Origin: an uncultured Corynebacterium sp.
Lineage (GTDB): Bacteria > Actinomycetota > Actinomycetes > Mycobacteriales > Mycobacteriaceae
DNA: 64,000 bases
Assembly (NCBI GenBank): GCA_943914355.1
Contig: CALUBS010000010.1
Span: forward strand, 1 to 64,000
Direction: 5' to 3'
This document shows positions 46,549 through 54,590 of the stretch, piece after piece. A model generated the notes under the pieces. It was given only the letters and a program-made list of their open reading frames with translations. It did not search any database and had not been told where the DNA came from. The position numbers were made by a program, and so were the translations under genes. Position 1 is the first letter of the stretch. The number at the start of each line of letters is the position of its first letter.

Positions 46549-49020
46549 GTGACTGTCTTCAAATCTTTGTCCAAGATAGCCCTGTCCACGGTCTTGGTAG
46601 CCGCGCTCATCGCGCTCGCGCTCGCCCCCTTTGCGGGCATTTCCGGCGTGGCGATCGCCCGCACCAACCAGACCATGCAATCGGACCTGCAAGATCTAAC
46701 AGCGGGCAATATCCCTGGTGTTACCACGGTGCAGGATGCCTCGGGCAAAGATATGGCCTATGTCTATAGCCAACGCCGCCACCCCGTAAGTGGCGATGAG
46801 ATTTCGGACGCGATGAAAAACGCCATCGTCTCCATTGAGGATGAGCGCTTCTACGAACACGGCGGCGTCGATCTCCAAGGCAATTTCCGCGCCCTGTGGA
46901 CCAACCTCACCTCCGGCGGGGTCTCCCAGGGTGCGTCCACCATTGACCAGCAGTACGTCAAGAACTACCTCCTGTTGGTCTCCGCGCAGACCGATGAAGA
47001 ACGGGCCGCGGCGACCGAGCAGTCCGCCACCCGCAAGCTGCGCGAAATGCGCATGGCAACCCAGATGAATGAGGAATTGGATAAGAAGGAAATCCTCACC
47101 AATTACCTCAACCTGGTCTCCTTTGGTAACCATGCCTACGGCGTGGAGGCCGCCGCGCGGACCTACTTTGATAGCCACGCCGCGGACCTCACGGTGCCGC
47201 AGGCGGCGATGCTCGCGGGCATGGTGCAGTCCTCGGAGCGCCTCAACCCCTTTACCAATGAGGAAGAGGTGCTTGACCGCCGCAACGTCGTGCTCCAATC
47301 CATGGTGGATAACGGCTACCTGGAGCAGGCGGAAGCGGATGAGTATAAGGGGGAAGAATTGGGCGTCGGCAAGCAGCCCAATACCCTGGACAATGGCTGC
47401 ATCGGCGCAGGTGATCGCGGCTTTTTCTGCGACTTTGTGCTACAGTACCTCGAAGAAAAGGGCATCGACCAAGACCAGCTCGCCCACGGTGGATACACCG
47501 TAAAAACCACGCTGGACCCGCAGGTGCAGGATACGGCGCTATCCGCGGTGCAATCGCATACCAACCCGGATGCCCAGGGTGTGGCCGAGGTCATGGACGT
47601 TATTGAGCCGGGTACGTCGGACCGCAAGGTCTTGGCTATGGTTTCCTCCCGCGCGTACGGGCTGGACCAGGACAATAATGAGACCCTGCTGCCGCAGCCC
47701 AACTCCTTGGTGGGCAATGGCGCCGGCTCGGTTTTTAAGGCCTTTACCGCCGCGGCCGCCCTCGAGGCTGGCTACGGTATTAAGAATACGGTGGATGTGC
47801 CCACCCGCTATGAGGCCGAAGGCCTTGGCCACGGCGGCGCCGATAACTGCCCCGCCAACCGCTACTGTGTGGAAAACGCGGGCAATTATAAGGCCACGAT
47901 GACACTGCAAGAGGCCTTGGCACACTCGCCCAATACGCCATTTATCAAGCTCACCGAACAGGTTGGCGTGGCACCCATCGTGGATATGGCGGTGCGCCTC
48001 GGCCTGCGCTCCTACGACGAAAAGGGCACCTTTGATAAGGACACTTCCATTGCGCAGCGCACAAAGGACGCCAATTCCGGTTCCTTTACCCTGGGCCCCA
48101 ACCCGGTAAATCCGCTGGAACTATCCAATGTCGGCGCAACGATTGCCTCCAATGGCCGGTGGTGCGAGCCCAATCCCATTGACGAGGTCCTGGACAAGAA
48201 CGGCAACGAGGTCTACCTCAAGGAAACCCCGTGCGAGCAGGCGGTAGACCAGGATGTAGCCCACGCCTTGGCCAATGCGCTGTCTGAAGATGCCACGCAG
48301 GGAACCGCCAAGGATGCCGCCCAAGCTGCTGGCTTTAGCTCCCCCATCGCCGCCAAGACCGGTACCACCGAGTCCAACCAGTCCTCAGCATTTTTGGGAT
48401 TCAACGACGGGCTCGCCGCCGCTCCTTATATTTATAACGACGGCACCGATACCCAGCCGCTGTGTACCTCACCCGTGCGCCAGTGCACCGGCTCCGGCAA
48501 CCTCTTTGGTGGCTTGGAGCCCGCGCAGACATTTTTCACCATGGCATCGCAGCTACCGCAGGCTACCCAGGGCGGGCTGCCCAACTACAACAAGAAATAC
48601 GATGACGGCACCACCGGGGATAAGTTGCTCGATAGCTTGCGCGGGAAAAACGAGTCACAGGCCCGCAGCACCCTTGAGGCCAAGGGCTATGTGGTAAAAA
48701 CCTCCCGCGTTGTCGGCGGGGATGTTCCCTACGGCCGAGTGGTGCGCGCGATTACCGGCAAGGATGGCAAGAAGGACGGCGCCGAGATTACCCTGCAGCT
48801 TTCCGATGGCACCTCTGCCACCCAATCCCCCTCCAGCGGCGTGGGCAGTGCGAATACGACCGGCGCACAAAATAACACCGGCAGCGGGAACACTACCGGT
48901 GTGAGCAACTGGGGAGGAAATAACGGCGGCGGATTGAACCTCAGCCCAGAGGACTTTGGAATCCGCCAGGAAGATATCGATAACTTCCGCAACGATATCC
49001 GCAATCTCCTCGGCCGCTAA
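46549..49020 (+). CDS. ponA: Bifunctional penicillin-binding protein 1A
   Basis: Peptidoglycan polymerase and crosslinker of 823 residues. It has an N-terminal membrane anchor (10-33), a GT51 glycosyltransferase with SIEDERFYEHGGVD and GASTIDQQYVKNYLL, and a transpeptidase domain with SxxK as GSVFKAF, SxN as SPNT and KTGTTESNQ. A single C-terminal PASTA-type domain (KNESQARSTLEAKGYVVKT) and a Gly/Asn/Thr-rich tail follow. GTG 46549 with AGGG upstream is preferred, because the TTG at 46474 lacks a ribosome-binding site. It is divergent from whcA, as in other corynebacteria. Confidence 0.94.
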   Translation: MTVFKSLSKIALSTVLVAALIALALAPFAGISGVAIARTNQTMQSDLQDLTAGNIPGVTTVQDASGKDMAYVYSQRRHPVSGDEISDAMKNAIVSIEDERFYEHGGVDLQGNFRALWTNLTSGGVSQGASTIDQQYVKNYLLLVSAQTDEERAAATEQSATRKLREMRMATQMNEELDKKEILTNYLNLVSFGNHAYGVEAAARTYFDSHAADLTVPQAAMLAGMVQSSERLNPFTNEEEVLDRRNVVLQSMVDNGYLEQAEADEYKGEELGVGKQPNTLDNGCIGAGDRGFFCDFVLQYLEEKGIDQDQLAHGGYTVKTTLDPQVQDTALSAVQSHTNPDAQGVAEVMDVIEPGTSDRKVLAMVSSRAYGLDQDNNETLLPQPNSLVGNGAGSVFKAFTAAAALEAGYGIKNTVDVPTRYEAEGLGHGGADNCPANRYCVENAGNYKATMTLQEALAHSPNTPFIKLTEQVGVAPIVDMAVRLGLRSYDEKGTFDKDTSIAQRTKDANSGSFTLGPNPVNPLELSNVGATIASNGRWCEPNPIDEVLDKNGNEVYLKETPCEQAVDQDVAHALANALSEDATQGTAKDAAQAAGFSSPIAAKTGTTESNQSSAFLGFNDGLAAAPYIYNDGTDTQPLCTSPVRQCTGSGNLFGGLEPAQTFFTMASQLPQATQGGLPNYNKKYDDGTTGDKLLDSLRGKNESQARSTLEAKGYVVKTSRVVGGDVPYGRVVRAITGKDGKKDGAEITLQLSDGTSATQSPSSGVGSANTTGAQNNTGSGNTTGVSNWGGNNGGGLNLSPEDFGIRQEDIDNFRNDIRNLLGR

Positions 49021-49023
49021 AGA

Positions 49024-49488
49024 TTAGTTAAGCTGGCCTTTTACCTCTGCGGAAAGGCGCTTGCCGTCGGCTTGGCCGGCGGCTTTTGCATTGGCAACCT
49101 TCATGACCGCACCCATCTGCTTCATAGTGGGTGCTTCGCCGTTTTCTTTTTCTACCTCAGCAATTGCTTCTTCTACCAAAGCCTTAAGCTCCGCATCATC
49201 GAGCTGGCGCGGCTGGTAGGCCTCGAAGAAGGGGACATCGACAAGCTCAGCCTCTGCCAATTCCGGGCGGCCATTTTCTTCATAGACCTCTGCGGACTCG
49301 CGGCGCTTTTTAATCTCGCGCGCGATGACCTTGAGGATATCTTCATCCTCCAGCTCGTGGCGGGAGCCAGTGGTTTCTTCGGCCTGGATTGCCGCGAGCA
49401 GCGCGCGAATGGCGCTGGTGCGCTGCTTTTCCTTGGCCTTCATCGACGTTTTCAGATCTGCTCGGATAGTATCTTTTAGCTCGCTCAT
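49024..49488 (-). CDS. GatB/YqeY-domain protein
   Basis: The 154-residue YqeY protein has the helical tRNA-amidotransferase-like tail domain: MSELKDTIRADLKTSMKAKE, then IKKRRESAEVYEENGRPELA and the C-terminal GAVMKVANAKAAGQADG. It may bind tRNA or act as an amidotransferase accessory, but the role is unproven. The start is ATG 49488, or TTG 49497 with GGA upstream. It is convergent with ponA with only 3 bp between the stop codons, and is divergent from the phosphoesterase. Confidence 0.9.
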   Translation of the reverse strand: MSELKDTIRADLKTSMKAKEKQRTSAIRALLAAIQAEETTGSRHELEDEDILKVIAREIKKRRESAEVYEENGRPELAEAELVDVPFFEAYQPRQLDDAELKALVEEAIAEVEKENGEAPTMKQMGAVMKVANAKAAGQADGKRLSAEVKGQLN

Positions 49489-49531
49489 GCCTTTCAATAT
49501 ACGTCCATTTAAGGCAGGTAGTGTAGAAGCT

Positions 49532-50419
49532 GTGAAACTTCAACGGATTCTTGGCGGCGTCGCCGCAGGCCTAGGTGTTGCTGCTTGGGGCTTTAGCGAG
49601 CTCACGAAATTCGAGCTCAAGGAATTTACCCTTCCACTCCTTCCCAAGGGCACCCTGCGCGGCGAAGAAGAGTTCCGCCTGCTGCACATTTCTGACCTGC
49701 ACATGATCCCGGGACAGCAGACCAAGATCGATTGGGTCTCCGCCCTCGATGTGCTGGAGCCAGACCTCGTGGTCAATACCGGCGACAACCTCTCCGATAA
49801 GCAGGCCGTGCCCGATACCCTGCGCGCGCTCGGCCCGCTGCTCGCCCGGCCCGGCGTCTTCGTGTTTGGCACCAATGATTATTGGGCGCCGCGCCCGGTC
49901 AACCCCTTCAAATACCTACTGGGTAAAAAGCGCGAGCCCTCCTACGTTGACCTTCCTTGGCGCGGCATGCGCGCGGCCTTCGTGGAGCACGGTTGGTACG
50001 ACGGCAACCAGGCACGTCACGAGTTCAAGGTGGGCAATGTTCGCCTTGCCGTGGCCGGAGTGGACGATCCGCATCACGACTTGGACGATTATTCCGAAAT
50101 CGCCGGCCCACCCCACGAGGATGCCGATCTATCGCTTGCCCTGCTCCACGCCCCCGAGCCGCGCGTGCTCGAAAAGTTCGCCGCCGATGGTTACCAGCTC
50201 TCCCTTTCCGGCCATACCCACGGTGGGCAGGTGTGCCTGCCCGGTTCGCGCGCCATCGTGACCAATTGCGGCATCGACCGCCCGCGCGCACAGGGCCTGC
50301 ATGATTTCGGCCCTATGAAGATGCACGTCTCCAATGGCTTGGGCACGTCCAAATTCGCCCCGGTGCGTTTATTCTGCCGCCCCTCGGCCACCCTGCTGAG
50401 GATCACTGAGGTGGACTAG
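49532..50419 (+). CDS. Calcineurin-like metallophosphoesterase
   Basis: The 295-residue protein has an N-terminal membrane anchor or uncleaved signal (residues 6-22) and a two-metal phosphoesterase domain: HISDLHM, LVVNTGDN, FGTNDYW, LLHAPEP and SGHTHGGQV. It resembles YkuE/YaeI-type enzymes, some of which act on lipid-linked or UDP-sugar pyrophosphates at the membrane. GTG 49532 gives the proper N-terminus; the open frame continues upstream through the antisense of yqeY. Confidence 0.9.
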   Translation: MKLQRILGGVAAGLGVAAWGFSELTKFELKEFTLPLLPKGTLRGEEEFRLLHISDLHMIPGQQTKIDWVSALDVLEPDLVVNTGDNLSDKQAVPDTLRALGPLLARPGVFVFGTNDYWAPRPVNPFKYLLGKKREPSYVDLPWRGMRAAFVEHGWYDGNQARHEFKVGNVRLAVAGVDDPHHDLDDYSEIAGPPHEDADLSLALLHAPEPRVLEKFAADGYQLSLSGHTHGGQVCLPGSRAIVTNCGIDRPRAQGLHDFGPMKMHVSNGLGTSKFAPVRLFCRPSATLLRITEVD

Positions 50420-50486
50420 ACCTGCCGTTTTGCCGATCGCATTCACCGTGCGTTAAAGTATTTCAGTACTGCTTTTAAGCAGTGAC

Positions 50487-50560
<74 letters not shown>

Positions 50561-50564
50561 CAGT

Positions 50565-50589
50565 AGCCCGCAGGAAACTGCGGGCTTTT
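50565..50589 (+). terminator. Terminator of tRNA-Pro
   Basis: AGCCCGCAG-GAAA-CTGCGGGCT followed by TTTT, a textbook GNRA-loop terminator 4 bp after the tRNA. Confidence 0.92.
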
Positions 50590-50600
50590 CCATGCCTACA

Positions 50601-50622
50601 GGGCCCTTGGATTCCAGGGCCC
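50601..50622 (-). terminator. Possible terminator of the citrate transporter gene
   Basis: GGGCCC arms at 50601-50606 and 50617-50622 with partial inner pairing lie just past the transporter stop. No T-run is seen, so support is modest. Confidence 0.4.
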
Positions 50623-50624
50623 GC

Positions 50625-51989
50625 TTAGGCCAGCATTCCGGTAAAGAAGGCGATGGCGACGAGGATGATGGAAAATACCCATGCGATGGGGAAAGCTATC
50701 TTGAGGTACTTGCCCATCTGACCGTCCGCCAGTCCAAGCGCCAGCCACAGTGCTGGCGAAAATGGGGAGACGAAGGTTCCCACCACGTTGCCGATAATGA
50801 GGGCGCTCGCAGCGCCCATACCGCTGACGCCGAAGGACTCCACCGTGCCCTGGACGATGGGCAATACCGAGAAGTAATACGCATCGGTGGAGGTCAACAG
50901 ATCTAGCGGAACCCCAAAGAATCCCACGATGACGTGCAGATACGGCGCCACTCCTTCCGGGAGAATATTCACCAGGCTCAGCGCGATTTCTTCTAGCATC
51001 TTGGTCTCATTGAGCACGCCCAAAAACATCGCGGCTGCAATGATCACTCCGGCCATGGACAAGGCGTTGGGGGCGTGACGCCGCAAGGCATCGCCCTGCT
51101 CCATCGCGCCATCGAAGTTCACTACCAAGGCAATGGTGGTAGCAATAAGGAACGCGGGTGCCGGTGGCAGCAAGCCCGAAAGCAGGGCTGCGAGCACGGC
51201 CAAGGCAACGACGATATTCGCGATAGTAACCCACCGGGATTTCCGGTACCTGAACCCGAGTTTTTGTTGTTCCTCAGCCTGCTTGGCGGAAAAATCATCC
51301 GCCAAGGAATTCACGTCCACTGAGATGGTGCCCTTAATCTCGCCGCTTTCCTGCAGCTTGGCTAAGCGGCTCTTTTCGCGCCATCCCAACAGGGCGGCAA
51401 TGGCGAAGATGAGGACCACTGCCACACCTTGGATGGGCAATAAGTGCAGCCAGATATCGTTCGGGTCTTGCTCAACCACCGCACCGGCACGCCCCAGTGG
51501 TCCGCCCCACGGGACCATATTCATCACCGAAGCGGCTAGGGCCACGATGGTAATCAGCACATAACGCGACATGTGCAGCGCCCGGTACAGCGGCAGCAAT
51601 GCGGGAATCGTAATAAGGAAGGTCGTGGAACCCGATCCATCGAGGTGCGCCACGATGCCGATGGCGGCCGTGCCTATAGTCACGGCCATGACATTGCCGC
51701 GGGTCGCCTTGATGAGGCTGCGGATCACCGGGGTAAAAAGCCCCACATCCTGCAAAATGCCGAAGAAAATGATGGCGAAGATGAACATCACCACGACGTT
51801 GATGACAGAACTTAAGCCTTCGCCAAAGAAATCCGCGATATCTTCTACCCCAAAACCGGCTATCACAGCGCCGAGGACGGGCACCAAGGTCATGGGAATA
51901 ATGGGATTAACGCGGCCACGGATGAGGATTCCCACCGTCACAAAGATGATGGCCAGTCCCATCAGGGTCAGCCCTAGGGAGGTCTGCAT
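50625..51989 (-). CDS. citM: Citrate-metal symporter (CitMHS family)
   Basis: The 454-residue transporter has about 12 hydrophobic segments. Family marks are DGSGSTTFLITIPALLPLY, NMVPWGGPLGRAG and STDAYYFSVLPIVQG. CitMHS proteins import citrate complexed with divalent metals (Mg or Ca) in symport with protons, and C. glutamicum CitH is such a transporter. A large cytoplasmic loop with charged residues lies near 210-260. The promoter region carries a 27-bp palindrome and a good GlxR match. No two-component citrate sensor is adjacent. Whether it is CitM-like or CitH-like cannot be decided from sequence. Confidence 0.9.
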   Translation of the reverse strand: MQTSLGLTLMGLAIIFVTVGILIRGRVNPIIPMTLVPVLGAVIAGFGVEDIADFFGEGLSSVINVVVMFIFAIIFFGILQDVGLFTPVIRSLIKATRGNVMAVTIGTAAIGIVAHLDGSGSTTFLITIPALLPLYRALHMSRYVLITIVALAASVMNMVPWGGPLGRAGAVVEQDPNDIWLHLLPIQGVAVVLIFAIAALLGWREKSRLAKLQESGEIKGTISVDVNSLADDFSAKQAEEQQKLGFRYRKSRWVTIANIVVALAVLAALLSGLLPPAPAFLIATTIALVVNFDGAMEQGDALRRHAPNALSMAGVIIAAAMFLGVLNETKMLEEIALSLVNILPEGVAPYLHVIVGFFGVPLDLLTSTDAYYFSVLPIVQGTVESFGVSGMGAASALIIGNVVGTFVSPFSPALWLALGLADGQMGKYLKIAFPIAWVFSIILVAIAFFTGMLA

Positions 51990-52030
51990 TGCGCTCCTTT
52001 AAAAGTCACTGGCGCCCGCATGGCGCACGC

Positions 52031-52057
52031 CATTAGCCAAAAGACGTATGGCTAATG
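52031..52057. promoter_or_regulatory. Palindromic operator candidate before citM
   Basis: CATTAGCCA-N9-TGGCTAATG, perfect 9-base arms, lies 42-68 bp upstream of the citM start. The size suits a dimeric regulator such as a GntR-, TetR- or response-regulator type. No regulator gene is adjacent. Confidence 0.45.
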
Positions 52058-52068
52058 CTAAACATTGC

Positions 52069-52084
52069 TGTGTGGTAGCGCACA
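52069..52084. promoter_or_regulatory. Candidate GlxR site before citM
   Basis: TGTGTGGTAGCGCACA matches 10 of the 12 defined positions of the GlxR consensus, including the central TA, and is nearly symmetrical. It lies 80-95 bp upstream of the citM start, a usual distance for activation by a Crp-type protein. Confidence 0.55.
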
Positions 52085-52287
52085 TTCCTGCCGTGGGCCG
52101 CATTTATCAACCCTGGCCCGCCGTGAATATATACCTTTGGGTAAAAACGGGAAACGACGCGGCGCCCCTACAGCACCGCGTCGCCCCTATTCCCTATCAC
52201 TCACAACGGCGCAAGCCGTTCGCCTACCCCCTAAGTAGGCGGTGTGAGCACTAGTAAGAATAACACTCCTCGTATTCCAGCCATAGC

Positions 52288-52306
52288 GCTGGCAAACCAT
52301 TGCCAG
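52288..52306 (-). terminator. Possible terminator of the YhgE-like gene
   Basis: GCTGGCAA-ACC-TTGCCAGC-type arms (52288-52295, 52300-52306) form an 8-bp hairpin about 36 bp past the stop of the YhgE-like gene. T-runs are poor on the minus strand, so this is tentative. Confidence 0.4.
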
Positions 52307-52342
52307 CTTTATACAAGCTTTTGGCCATTTAAGTATTAAATT

Positions 52343-53806
52343 TCAGACTTTAGCGGCTGTTTTTGGGTTCTCCCTGGCAGGCACGAGCCATTTCACTGCA
52401 CTCAGACCTACAAGAGTGATAGCGCCCAAAACGGCAAGGCCGGTCCACAGCACCACTGCCTCACCATCGTTGCCCGCCACGGTGACGGCGGCCGTTGTCC
52501 AGTTGAGCGGCAAAAGGTTAGCTACTACCTGCCATACCTTGTCCACCCCGGCGATGGCCGCGGATTTCCACAGCCACCCCACCAACGCGGTCTGCCCAAT
52601 GCCAAAGATCGCGGCGAGGATCGATCCCACGGTCATGCCACACAGTTCGAGCAAGCCACGCACGATAAGCGCGGAGGACAGGGCACCCAAGAACAGGGCT
52701 CCTCCGGCGGCCACGGCGGCGATGGGGGTAAGGCCGATGGACAAGACGAAGAGCAGGATCTCCCCGATGGCCACCGCTGCCAGCGATCCGCCGAGAACCA
52801 TCAGCCACGGGCGGAATCCCAATTTCCACGCCACCCCGGCCGCGGATCCAGCCAAGAGGACGAGCGCGGAAATGAGCATGGCGATGACCGGGCTCAGCTG
52901 GCGCGCATCTTCCTCTGCAGCCACGTGCGCGGGAGGCAGGGCGCGCTGCACCTCCCCCAGGTTCGATTGGTTTTGTTCGGCCATGCCGGTGAGCTTGCCG
53001 GCGCCATCGTCAAGCTGGCCCACCCCATCGAGCGCCTCATCCACGCGGCTATTGAGCTCCGCGATGGACTGGTTGAGCTGCTGCGCGCCTGCCACAGCCT
53101 GGTTGATGCCATCGTGATAGGCATAACCGCTTACCGCCAGCTGATTGGAGAGATCGCGCGAGCCATCCTTCAGCTTTTTCAACTCCCCGGTCAGGGATTC
53201 ATCGAGGCGGAAGTTTTCCACCTGCTTGCGCAGATCTCCCAGCTGGGAGCGGACTTGTTTCGCTTCCTTGGAATCATTTCCCTCCAGGTCGCGCACCGTA
53301 CCATCGATGGCTTCCAAGATTTGGCCTTGGACGGCCCCCAGGCCCACGACCTGGTCGACGGCCCCGCCGACGGTATTTGCCAGTTCCGTCGCCCCTCCGC
53401 CGAGGGTATTGGTCCCGGACTGCAGCTGGTTAAGGCCCGAGACCAGCTCTTGCGAGCCGCCGGCGAGCTTTTCGACGCCCTCGCCTAATTCCCCGGCACC
53501 CTTATCCAGCTCACTAGTACCCTTGTTCAAGCGATCCGCGCCGGATTTCAGGATGCTGGCCTGCGCTTGGGCGCGGCTGGCGGCCTCGGCGGCTTCCTTA
53601 AGCTCCGGCGATGCCGAATTCGCCTGTGGTGCGCCATAAGGCTGCGCGGCGCTCGACCACGCATGCGCCGGTTCCCACTGCGCCCAGGCCGCCACTGCGG
53701 TACCAACGATAAGCGGTACGGCGAGCAATACGAGCAGGAAGAAGTTGCGCCACCGCGAAGAGCTCGCGGACGCGGTGGGCGCGGTCGAGGCAAGGCGTTT
53801 GGTCAT
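52343..53806 (-). CDS. YhgE/Pip-like membrane protein with heptad repeats
   Basis: The 487-residue protein has one N-terminal membrane helix (21-41), a long extracytoplasmic helical part with repeated L-x-x-G heptads (LDKGAGELGEGVEKLAGGS, LQSGTNTLGGGATEL, about residues 85-290) and a C-terminal block of about six helices. This is the layout of YhgE/Pip and related ABC-2-type or ESX-associated export proteins; YueB-like phage receptors share it. It is shorter than full-length Pip (about 700-900 residues). The function in corynebacteria is unknown; surface export or lipid handling is likely. Confidence 0.82.
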   Translation of the reverse strand: MTKRLASTAPTASASSSRWRNFFLLVLLAVPLIVGTAVAAWAQWEPAHAWSSAAQPYGAPQANSASPELKEAAEAASRAQAQASILKSGADRLNKGTSELDKGAGELGEGVEKLAGGSQELVSGLNQLQSGTNTLGGGATELANTVGGAVDQVVGLGAVQGQILEAIDGTVRDLEGNDSKEAKQVRSQLGDLRKQVENFRLDESLTGELKKLKDGSRDLSNQLAVSGYAYHDGINQAVAGAQQLNQSIAELNSRVDEALDGVGQLDDGAGKLTGMAEQNQSNLGEVQRALPPAHVAAEEDARQLSPVIAMLISALVLLAGSAAGVAWKLGFRPWLMVLGGSLAAVAIGEILLFVLSIGLTPIAAVAAGGALFLGALSSALIVRGLLELCGMTVGSILAAIFGIGQTALVGWLWKSAAIAGVDKVWQVVANLLPLNWTTAAVTVAGNDGEAVVLWTGLAVLGAITLVGLSAVKWLVPARENPKTAAKV

Positions 53807-53890
53807 GCTAGTAACCTATCGCTGCAGGTCATTCCCTTTCCGCAGGCGCGCCGATCCCCACGCATAACAAAGAGAATCTACTATTAAGAC

Positions 53891-54445
53891 ATGCCTATCC
53901 CCCTGAAATCCCCGTTCTCCCGCACGCTAGCGTGCGCGGCCGCGTTTCCGCTGTGCATGGCATTGGTGTCCTGCGCCGATGATGCCGATACCTCCGCCCG
54001 CCCCAGTGAGCCCCAGTTTTCTGATGCCGTGGCGCAATCCAGTTCCGGATCTGCAAGCTCCGCGGAAGGCACGGCAGCCACTACAACCGATGCCCCTGCG
54101 ACCTCATCCAAAAAGACGCAGGCACAACAACCCACTCCAAAGGAAGTCACGGTCACCACAACCACCACGCAGGCCAAGGGCGATTGCTCCCCCGCGTCCT
54201 TTGCTCCCGTTGTTCCCAAAATGGACAACATTGTGGTGATAGATTGTGACGGTGCCTGGGCTCACTTTGGCAAAGACCAAACAGATTGGACCGTATGGGC
54301 GCGTTATAGCGATGGCGAGTGGACGGCCATCCGCGCGATCGGACAAGCCACCTCAGGGATGAGCGAACCGTGTTATGACGTGGACAAATGGATCAAGCAG
54401 GGCGCTCCTAGCTTTGTCTCAGACAATATGCGCAGCTGCGATTAA
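53891..54445 (+). CDS. Putative lipoprotein
   Basis: The 184-residue precursor has a lipoprotein signal ending in the lipobox LVSC (Cys about residue 28), followed by a Ser/Thr/Ala-rich linker (residues 30-90) that could be glycosylated. A small C-terminal domain has four Cys residues (GDCSPASF, VIDCDGAWAHFG, SEPCYDVD, MRSCD), probably two disulfides. I do not recognise the domain. The cell location is the outer face of the membrane. It is convergent with katA across a very large hairpin. Confidence 0.8.
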   Translation: MPIPLKSPFSRTLACAAAFPLCMALVSCADDADTSARPSEPQFSDAVAQSSSGSASSAEGTAATTTDAPATSSKKTQAQQPTPKEVTVTTTTTQAKGDCSPASFAPVVPKMDNIVVIDCDGAWAHFGKDQTDWTVWARYSDGEWTAIRAIGQATSGMSEPCYDVDKWIKQGAPSFVSDNMRSCD

Positions 54446-54458
54446 TACCGCCTAACGT

Positions 54459-54550
54459 ACAGGCCGCCTTCGACCAACTGTCTCCGCTGCACCCAACTCA
54501 CAGCAACTCGCTGTGGGTTGAGGACATGGGGTTGGTCGAAGGCGGCCTGT
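54459..54550. terminator. Large nested hairpin between the lipoprotein gene and katA
   Basis: Perfect 20-base arms (54459-54478 and 54531-54550) enclose a second 11-bp stem (54494-54504 with 54510-54520, one G-U pair). ATTTTAT follows on the plus strand. It should act as a terminator for the convergent lipoprotein and katA genes, though it is much longer than usual. Confidence 0.8.
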
Positions 54551-54590
54551 ATTTTATGCCTCTAAGAAGCAGTACAACCGCAGTGGCGGG

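Larger units (their letters stand above)
51990..52342. promoter_or_regulatory. citM upstream region
   Basis: The 353-bp gap separates citM from the YhgE-like gene; both are on the minus strand. It holds the palindrome 52031-52057, the GlxR-like site 52069-52084 and the hairpin 52288-52306. I see no convincing gene. A 68-codon frame at 52048-52254 (plus) has no family features and crosses both operator candidates. Confidence 0.6.

Noticed and set aside
52048..52254. 68-codon frame in the citM upstream region
   Set aside because: No ribosome-binding site or recognisable domain; it runs through the palindrome and GlxR site.
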